64,000 nt of DNA, from NCBI RefSeq assembly GCF_000316575.1, contig NC_019682.1:5330001-5394000 (forward strand), read 5' to 3'. Positions 58,123-64,000 of the stretch are shown one piece after another. The translations under genes were made by a program, and so were the position numbers. The notes beneath the pieces were generated by a model that was not told the origin of the DNA, did not search any database, and saw only the letters and a program-made list of their open reading frames with translations. The stretch is from Calothrix sp. PCC 7507. Its GTDB lineage: Bacteria > Cyanobacteriota > Cyanobacteriia > Cyanobacteriales > Nostocaceae. How positions within the stretch are numbered: position 1 is the first letter of the stretch; each line of letters opens with the position of its first letter.

Positions 58123-59106
58123 ATGCGCTACTCTCTCGTAAGTCGGTTTCGAGGTGCTTTGCTAGGGGCGCTGCTTGGTGAAAAATTAACTTTGAGTAAT
58201 GATAAACAGTTACAAAGTCGCTGTGATGTTGACCGAATAGCGGTTTTGGGCGTTCAAAGTTTGATTGCACTGGGCAGATTAGATTTAGATGATTGGCTAG
58301 AACGTCAGCAACAATACTCGCTTCATTTAGACACAACTGACGAAATCTCCCCAAACTTAATACTGGCCACACTCCCAGTAGCACTTTTTTTTCACGAAAA
58401 TACAATTAAAGTGCGACAAAACTTGCTGCGTGTGTTACAAATCTGGGAGGATGACCCAGTAGTACGGGATGGAACACTAGCAGTAGGGTATGCGATCGCT
58501 AAATCTCTAACTGAAAAACTCCACCCCCAAACCCTGATTCCCGAAACGATCGCTTTTATCGGAGAAACGCCGACATCACTACCACAACAATTATTAAAGG
58601 TTAATGATTTGTTAAATCGGGGGGCTGGATTAGACAGAGCGCAAGCTGAATTGAGTAGGGAAGAAAAGCAGAGTAACGCTATTGCTATGGCGTTTTATTG
58701 CTTTCTGGGCACATTGGAAGACTACCGCCTGTCCGTTTTGCGGGCTACTCATACTGCCAATATCTGGCAACAAGAACCTGGAAATTTATACTCGAAAAGC
58801 ATAAGTGCAATTACTGGTGCTTTATCAGGGGCTTATAATAGCACTGTCGGCATTCCCGTGACTTGGCGGGTCTTACACTCACAACCCAATTCAGCAGCAT
58901 GGGGAATGACCAATTTTTCCCAGATGTTAAAATTGGCTGATGCACTTGTAGCAGTGTGGTCAGGAATGTATAATCTTGACCTAAATCCCAGTGAGTTCAA
59001 ACAAGAGGGATGTGTTATTTCCGATGCACAGGCTTCGCTATCCCTATGGGAAGCCCCTTCCCGTCTATGTGTCTATGCCGCACCCCGCGTCATTCGGTCG
59101 CGTTAA
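58123..59106 (+). CDS. ADP-ribosylglycohydrolase-like protein, divergent
   Basis: The N-terminus FRGALLGALLGEKL resembles the first helix of ADP-ribosylglycohydrolase/DraG proteins (usually G-x-x-x-G-D), and the all-helical 327-residue architecture with GALSGAYNSTVGIP near the end also fits. However, the metal-binding Asp is Glu here and no T-D-D-T motif is seen, so it may lack hydrolase activity. The last 25 or so residues (DAQASLSLWEAPSRLCVYAA and on) are encoded by dispersed repeat DNA, so the original C-terminus may have been replaced. No Shine-Dalgarno is visible; heptamer repeats abut the start. Confidence 0.6.
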   Translation: MRYSLVSRFRGALLGALLGEKLTLSNDKQLQSRCDVDRIAVLGVQSLIALGRLDLDDWLERQQQYSLHLDTTDEISPNLILATLPVALFFHENTIKVRQNLLRVLQIWEDDPVVRDGTLAVGYAIAKSLTEKLHPQTLIPETIAFIGETPTSLPQQLLKVNDLLNRGAGLDRAQAELSREEKQSNAIAMAFYCFLGTLEDYRLSVLRATHTANIWQQEPGNLYSKSISAITGALSGAYNSTVGIPVTWRVLHSQPNSAAWGMTNFSQMLKLADALVAVWSGMYNLDLNPSEFKQEGCVISDAQASLSLWEAPSRLCVYAAPRVIRSR

Positions 59107-59204
59107 TGCTACATCTACCAAGCATTTACATCCTGGTTATTTGGTCAAAAATTAGCAAAAAAACAGTAGTTTTTAATACTCTATTTTTCAATTTTGGATT
59201 TTAG

Positions 59205-59290
59205 ACTTTCCTGCGGAACGCTATGCGTAGCTTGCTTCCCCAAGGGGGTACGTCGTGAGCGCTACTTGCGCCTTCGCTCAGTACAAGTCA
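59205..59290. repeat. Dispersed repeat (gctatgcgtagcttgcttcc)
   Basis: This is a decayed copy of the repeat at 2516-2566, adjoined by a gtacgtcgtgagcgctac block. It lies in the 337-nt gap 59107-59443, which holds no gene. Confidence 0.6.
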
Positions 59291-59443
59291 GTCGAACGAT
59301 TTTAGATTTTGGATTCTGAAAGAAGTCTGCTGTACCCAGTTCTTGTCTCCGAAGTTCCTAACTGCTTCGGTTATTATTGCTTGGACGTCTCTGAGGATTG
59401 TCTTGTTTTGAGGTATCAAAGTAAGCAACTGCAGCCATAAGTA

Positions 59444-62215
59444 ATGAAAACGCAGCGATTTTTTCAGTCCTTAAACCAGCAATTAAATAACTGGCGGCGG
59501 CGGTACAAAGTGCTACTCCGTAAAAGACCCTTACTAGAGGCGGTGAGCAGTAAAAACGGCAAAAGCCGCCGTCGGAAGCTTCATAGAATAGTCCTCAGCA
59601 ACATAATCGTTTTTTTATCAAAAATCAATGATCTAAGCAGAGCGCAAAAGCTAGGAATAGGGAAGAGAGTAAGGGCAAAATTGGCCAAAAGCCAAGGTCT
59701 ACTCAATATAGTTGGTTTCAGCTGGGTGCATAAAAAGCGGTTCTCTGTGGTTTTAGCGATCGCAGTCATCTCCCTTACAGGTGTAATTGGGCACAAACTG
59801 TATAACCAGCCCAAGCTAAAGGTAGGAACTGTTGCACCACAGACAATTAAGGCACCATATACAGATAGCATCGAAAATCAGAGAAAAACCGAAGACCAAC
59901 GCCGAGCCGTCAGTCAAAAATCCATGCCCATGCTGATGATCGATACCAGCGTGAATGAACAAGTTGGGCGAAATTTGCGACAACTTTTAGATGAAGGTGA
60001 CGAAATTCGTGCCGCTGCTGGGTCTTTTCCATTTTTTGATACTTCAGTTTTATCTCTGTCTAGCCAGCGTTATCTACGCTCTTGTCCGGAGTCAGAATGG
60101 CAAGAACTGCTAGTTACCTTAGAAACTACGAAAAAACAGAAATTAGAATTATTCCTCCCCACACAAAGGGGCAGTTTTCATAGAAGACTGACCAGAGAAC
60201 AGGATACTACGTCATCCGCTAAAGCCGGAAAACAAATCTCCGCGCCCCCACCATCATCAACTCAGAAACGCCAAACACAAACTACACCGCTGGGAGCGGC
60301 TCCACAAAATAGATCTGTCCTCCCATCGAAATCTGGGGAAACAAAATCAACTAATCCCCCAACACTTGAATTTACTCAAGCAGTGGCGGAACTAGAAACT
60401 TATCGCATTACAACAACTGACCGCAACTTATCCTCACTCATCGACCAAATATTGCAAGCACGCCAAAAATACGCCCAAGCCAACACCAAACTTTTACAGA
60501 TGGAGGCAGTCAAGCCGCAAGCAGTATATGAAAACACCATCCTTCTAAACTTGTCGGATGAAGATTGGGTAAAAACCCAAGTGGGAATTCACGATAGTAG
60601 CAAGCGAATTCTCGCCCAAGGTATCCCATATGGATTGCCAAGAGACGTTTTAGAGGCTGCAGTCAGCTTACAAGTGCAGACATTTGTCACAACAGAGGCC
60701 GAACCCTTAGCAATCAAAATGTTGTCGGTTGTGCTGCAACCAAATTTGAAGCAAGACGAAGCAGAAACGAGAAAACAAGCACAAAGGGCAGCTAACGGAG
60801 TACCTGCATTCATGGTTCAGGTAAAGCGAGGAGATGTAATTGTTGCTAAAGGGGAAAATATCACTGCGTGGAACTTTGATGTGTTGGAGCATTATCACCT
60901 GAATCGCCGGGAGGTTAACTGGCTGGAATTAGGGAAAGTAGCAGGTGTTGTGAGTACAGCAGTTGCTATTTTTGTGTTTGTAGAACGGCAGATTCAGATC
61001 CAATTACGGCAACGCGATCGCCTGTTGGTGTTACTACTGACTTTGAGTGTGCCGGGGATACTGACAACAAGTTTGCCGTATACCACATGGAGCGCCATTG
61101 GTATATTGTTAGGTAGCTTTTACGGCCCTGTTTTGGGTGTAACAGTTGTGAGTTTACTGTCGCTAGTGCTACCCACCACCTTGGAAATTGGTAGAATTGC
61201 CCTTGTGGCTGGCGCAGCAGGGGGAATAGTCGGTAGTTGCATGGCAAAACGACTGCGATCGCGTGAGGAACTGGCACTATTAGGAGTGGCGATCGCTACA
61301 ACTCAGGGCGGCATTTACCTCATGCTCTCTGTTTTCGTTGGTGCAGCATTTGGTTCAAGATGGTATGTCGTCCTCCGAGAAGCCGCGTTTTTTGCATTAT
61401 CTGGCTTGGCCTGGAGTATTGTCGCTTTGGGCTTGAGTCCTTATTTAGAAAAACTTTTTGATTTAGTTACTCCCATCCGTTTAGCGGAACTGGCAAATCC
61501 CAATCGCCCCTTATTAAAACGACTCGCCACAGAAACACCTGGAACCTTTCAACATACTCTGTTTGTAGCTACCCTGGCTGAAGCTGCTGCTAAACAACTA
61601 AAGTGTAATGTCGAGCTAGTTAGGGCTGGAACATTATACCATGATATTGGTAAAATGCACGACCCCCTCGGCTTTATTGAAAATCAAATGGGGGGGCCAA
61701 ATAAACACGATACAGAGATTAACGACCCCTGGAAGAGTGCCGCAATTATCAAAAAACACGTCACTGAAGGGTTGGTGATGGCACGCAAACATGTTTTACC
61801 AACAGCGATTCAAGCTTTTATTCCCGAACATCAAGGAACGATGCTAATTGCTTATTTTCATCATCAAGCGCAGCAAATGGCTCAGGCTAACCCAAATTTA
61901 ACCGTAGATGATGCTGATTTTCGCTACGATGGACCAATTCCCCAATCGCGGGAAACAGCAATTGTCATGTTAGCAGATTCCTGTGAGGCGGCGCTGCGGA
62001 GTCTTAAAGATGTCAACCCAGAACAAGCCTTAGTAATGGTGAACAATATCCTTCGTGCTAGATGGCAAGATAATCAAATGATAGATTCTGGCTTAACACG
62101 CGACGAAATGACAAAAATAGCTAAAATCTTTGTGGAAGTTTGGCAACAATTCCATCACAAACGTATTGCTTATCCTAAATTGAAGACTAGTAATGAGAAG
62201 ATCGCGAAGCATTGA
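59444..62215 (+). CDS. 7TM receptor with intracellular HD hydrolase (PgpH-type)
   Basis: The 923-residue membrane protein has a basic cytoplasmic N-terminus, one transmembrane helix (about residues 100-120), an extracytoplasmic 7TMR-HDED domain (about 130-490), seven hydrophobic helices (about 500-690) and a cytoplasmic HD domain with HTLFVATLAEAAAKQL, LYHDIGKMHDP (His733, Asp734) and VMLADSCEAALRSL. In other bacteria PgpH-type proteins hydrolyse c-di-AMP. A polar low-complexity insertion of about 60 residues (rich in Ser, Thr, Pro, Gln; about 248-310) interrupts the extracytoplasmic domain. Confidence 0.9.
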   Translation: MKTQRFFQSLNQQLNNWRRRYKVLLRKRPLLEAVSSKNGKSRRRKLHRIVLSNIIVFLSKINDLSRAQKLGIGKRVRAKLAKSQGLLNIVGFSWVHKKRFSVVLAIAVISLTGVIGHKLYNQPKLKVGTVAPQTIKAPYTDSIENQRKTEDQRRAVSQKSMPMLMIDTSVNEQVGRNLRQLLDEGDEIRAAAGSFPFFDTSVLSLSSQRYLRSCPESEWQELLVTLETTKKQKLELFLPTQRGSFHRRLTREQDTTSSAKAGKQISAPPPSSTQKRQTQTTPLGAAPQNRSVLPSKSGETKSTNPPTLEFTQAVAELETYRITTTDRNLSSLIDQILQARQKYAQANTKLLQMEAVKPQAVYENTILLNLSDEDWVKTQVGIHDSSKRILAQGIPYGLPRDVLEAAVSLQVQTFVTTEAEPLAIKMLSVVLQPNLKQDEAETRKQAQRAANGVPAFMVQVKRGDVIVAKGENITAWNFDVLEHYHLNRREVNWLELGKVAGVVSTAVAIFVFVERQIQIQLRQRDRLLVLLLTLSVPGILTTSLPYTTWSAIGILLGSFYGPVLGVTVVSLLSLVLPTTLEIGRIALVAGAAGGIVGSCMAKRLRSREELALLGVAIATTQGGIYLMLSVFVGAAFGSRWYVVLREAAFFALSGLAWSIVALGLSPYLEKLFDLVTPIRLAELANPNRPLLKRLATETPGTFQHTLFVATLAEAAAKQLKCNVELVRAGTLYHDIGKMHDPLGFIENQMGGPNKHDTEINDPWKSAAIIKKHVTEGLVMARKHVLPTAIQAFIPEHQGTMLIAYFHHQAQQMAQANPNLTVDDADFRYDGPIPQSRETAIVMLADSCEAALRSLKDVNPEQALVMVNNILRARWQDNQMIDSGLTRDEMTKIAKIFVEVWQQFHHKRIAYPKLKTSNEKIAKH

Positions 62216-62219
62216 TGGA

Positions 62220-62888
62220 TTAGTTCGCCGTTTGCAATTGCTGCATCAACCAATTTGCTGCTGCGGTATTGGTGCCTTCAGCTAATTTTTCCAGCGTTTG
62301 TTCGACAAGCGCGATCGCTAAACCCGTCAACACCTGAGAAACTTGGATTGGCTGATATATACCCGTTGCTGTTAAACCGAATGCAAATAGCCGCATTCCT
62401 TTGACATCAATTACCCAATATTCGGCAATTCCTAGACTAGCGTACAGTTGCTTCTGCTCATCGAGATCGATGCCCAAGCTTGTATCGGCGATTTCTCCAA
62501 CTAAATCAGGCAGACGATGGCGATCGAGAATAATCCGCCGCGGCTCACCAAGTTTCCATTTAGGAATATCTTCACCTTTGTACAGTACTAAGTCTGGCGC
62601 GCAGGCGTGGGTGTCTTGGTTTTCAATTAGACAGCCCCCATAGGATTGTAGCACTACCTCTGGGTGCAAGAATGCCCAAACAAAAAAAACTGCCGTCATC
62701 AAATCCCTAAAGGAAGAGTGTCCCAGACCTTCTGTTCCCATATCAAACCATAACCATCCTTGATAAAATGCGATCTTACGCCAATCAATATCTGGGTTAT
62801 CTCGAACTGCCACATAATCTTGCCAGGTCGCATCATGCTGCTGGAAAATTAGGGAAGATTGGCTAGATTTTTCTAGGGAGATAGTCAT
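62220..62888 (-). CDS. Uma2-family endonuclease
   Basis: The 222-residue protein is a longer Uma2 (DUF820) variant. The nuclease-fold pattern is seen as HACAPDLVLYKGED, LPDLVGEIADTSLGIDLDEQ and KQLYASLGIAEYWVIDVKG. The N-terminus (WQDYVAVRDNPDIDWRKIAF) differs from the copy at 16.4 kb, placing it in another subfamily. It is convergent with the PgpH-type gene, with stops 4 nt apart. Confidence 0.85.
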   Translation of the reverse strand: MTISLEKSSQSSLIFQQHDATWQDYVAVRDNPDIDWRKIAFYQGWLWFDMGTEGLGHSSFRDLMTAVFFVWAFLHPEVVLQSYGGCLIENQDTHACAPDLVLYKGEDIPKWKLGEPRRIILDRHRLPDLVGEIADTSLGIDLDEQKQLYASLGIAEYWVIDVKGMRLFAFGLTATGIYQPIQVSQVLTGLAIALVEQTLEKLAEGTNTAAANWLMQQLQTAN

Positions 62889-62965
62889 CGCTAGACACCT
62901 CGCAAGCCCGATTTAGTGATTTCAGATAACCTCTATGATAACGCCTTGATGGGCGGTCTCACACA

Positions 62966-63173
62966 ATTTTGGATTTTGGATTTTGGATTTTAGATTAAAG
63001 AAAAGACTTTCGCGTTTGAAATCGCTTGCTCGTCAATTGATTTTAGATTTTAGATTTATTCTCGCGTTTAAATTCGTGGGCTTGAGACCTTTTTAAATTT
63101 TAGATTTTGAATCTTCTCCTGGCCCAGAGGCTACGCCAACAATCCAAAATCCAAAATTTAAAATCTAAAATTC
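62966..63173. repeat. Inverted heptamer-repeat tracts
   Basis: Four tandem attttgg/attttag heptamers at 62966-62993 face complementary atccaaaatccaaa copies at 63139-63172, with further attttagattttag copies between. The block fills the gap between the Uma2 and TetR genes and can fold into a long AT-rich hairpin. Confidence 0.75.
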
Positions 63174-63182
63174 GGTCAGCGA

Positions 63183-63833
63183 TTAAAGCAGTCGCACGCC
63201 AGCCAAAATAAAATTAATCGCTGCTTGCGTATGCTGCTCAATCATTTCTGGACTCAGTAGCTGCAAATCTGGTCTAGTGTGTTTGATATTTTCGTAAGCG
63301 TTGAAGTATAAATTACAAATCCCAATAATATGCAGGGTGGTGAGAAATGGATCGATTTGACGGAAACAACCCTCTGCCATTCCCCGTTCTAAAATATTGA
63401 TCAGATATTTAAAGTTTTCTTGCCAATTCCCCTGTTTGAAATACTTTCCCTGATTTTGGTTGGCTTCTTGAAACCACAGCATTCCCCGGTGTGGATGAGC
63501 TGCTTCGTAAGCGATCGCTTCTTTCACCAAAATCTTCAACGCCTCTTCTGGCGGGAACTGATCCAGATTTAGCTGTTTAAATCCTGCGTGCATTTCCACC
63601 GCTGGACGTTGCAGAACCGCTTGATATAGTCCTTCCTTGCTCTGGAAGTAGTAGTAAATCATCGCTGTGGTGACACCTGCACCTTTGGCGATCGCCTCTG
63701 TTCGCGCCCCACTGAGTCCACGTTTAGCAAACTCTACTTCCGCTGCATCCAGAATATACTTTTTCGTCGCCTCTGCATCACGCACCTGACGAGGCTTATT
63801 ATTTGAGGGTTTTGACTGCGTTGAACGACCCAC
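63183..63833 (-). CDS. TetR/AcrR-family transcriptional regulator
   Basis: The 216-residue protein has a basic N-terminus and a TetR helix-turn-helix (ILDAAEVEFAKRGLSGARTE, then VTTAMIYYYFQSKEGLYQAV, about residues 27-70), followed by a helical ligand-binding domain (EAIAYEAAHPHRGMLWF and on). It is probably a repressor of itself and of a divergent gene beyond the window end; the 22-bp palindrome upstream is its likely site. Confidence 0.93.
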   Translation of the reverse strand: MGRSTQSKPSNNKPRQVRDAEATKKYILDAAEVEFAKRGLSGARTEAIAKGAGVTTAMIYYYFQSKEGLYQAVLQRPAVEMHAGFKQLNLDQFPPEEALKILVKEAIAYEAAHPHRGMLWFQEANQNQGKYFKQGNWQENFKYLINILERGMAEGCFRQIDPFLTTLHIIGICNLYFNAYENIKHTRPDLQLLSPEMIEQHTQAAINFILAGVRLL

Positions 63834-63920
63834 GTTTCTCCATCATACTGACGAAAATATCATAACTAAAAAATTGCTTAGTAGTTGACAGACCACATGA
63901 GATTTATTAAAGTAATATCT

Positions 63921-63942
63921 ACTAACTAAAAATTTAGTTAGT
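63921..63942. promoter_or_regulatory. Perfect 22-bp palindromic operator
   Basis: actaactaaa-aa-tttagttagt is a perfect palindrome located 88 nt upstream of the tetR start. A degenerate half-site pair (aactaaa and ttagtagtt, about 63864-63886) lies nearer the gene. Such symmetry is expected of a TetR-family operator. Confidence 0.7.
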
Positions 63943-64000
63943 TAATTTTCAACCATTCACTCCACTTAGCCAAACATATATCCAGTGGCTTGGCTTTGCA

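Overview
The window is chromosomal DNA of a filamentous, heterocyst-type cyanobacterium (Nostoc, Anabaena or a close relative). The reasons are many copies of the octamer GCGATCGC (HIP1), photosynthesis genes (chlH, ndhB, psaX), an xisH/xisI pair, a terpene synthase/P450 pair resembling the Nostoc minicluster, tandem heptamer repeats of the STRR type, and several dispersed palindromic repeats common in Nostocales. I found no tRNA, rRNA, CRISPR array or complete prophage.

Layout. 0-0.4 kb: the tail of a Uma2 nuclease and a WD40 remnant. 0.75-5.7 kb: the glycine cleavage genes gcvT, gcvH and gcvP; lipA at 32.6-33.5 kb makes the lipoyl group that GcvH needs. 5.8-8.8 kb: small membrane and hypothetical proteins and a Phd/PIN toxin-antitoxin pair. 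8.8-13.6 kb: alaS, a 63-bp minisatellite, a small proline-rich protein and ychF. 13.7-20.3 kb: a secreted protein, then a run of small accessory modules (orphan addiction protein, RHH/PIN pair, Uma2, xisHI, hicAB) ending in a DGQHR/DndB-like gene. Its upstream region carries three TGTTT-N4-AAACA palindromes spaced exactly 42 bp apart. 20.4-24.4 kb: chlH, with a clear terminator. 24.5-26.5 kb: a decayed region with a transposase remnant and a 139-bp MITE-like element. 26.6-34.4 kb: an SGNH hydrolase, a DUF4864 protein, larE, a hybrid histidine kinase, a natD-like permease, psaX (36 codons), lipA and a CheY-like regulator.

34.8-52.4 kb is a signalling and secondary-metabolism block. A 1854-residue Ser/Thr kinase-ATPase-histidine kinase converges on a P450 and a terpene synthase. 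After a 1.3-kb non-coding stretch come a Cache hybrid kinase, a REC-histidine kinase, a FIST-domain protein, a soluble coiled-coil kinase and a kinase with an unrecognised N-terminal sensor, all on one strand. No DNA-binding response regulator is encoded nearby. 52.4-62.2 kb is mainly core: ndhB, topA, a 46-residue protein, aroQ, a divergent ADP-ribosylglycohydrolase-like protein and a PgpH-type 7TM-HD protein. The window ends with a Uma2 protein and a TetR regulator with a 22-bp palindromic operator.

A recurring theme is repeat DNA entering coding frames (gcvP, alaS and the C-terminus of the ADP-ribosylglycohydrolase-like gene) or abutting start codons (ychF and the ADP-ribosylglycohydrolase-like gene). 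Functions are assigned by recognising motifs and protein families; no database search was run.
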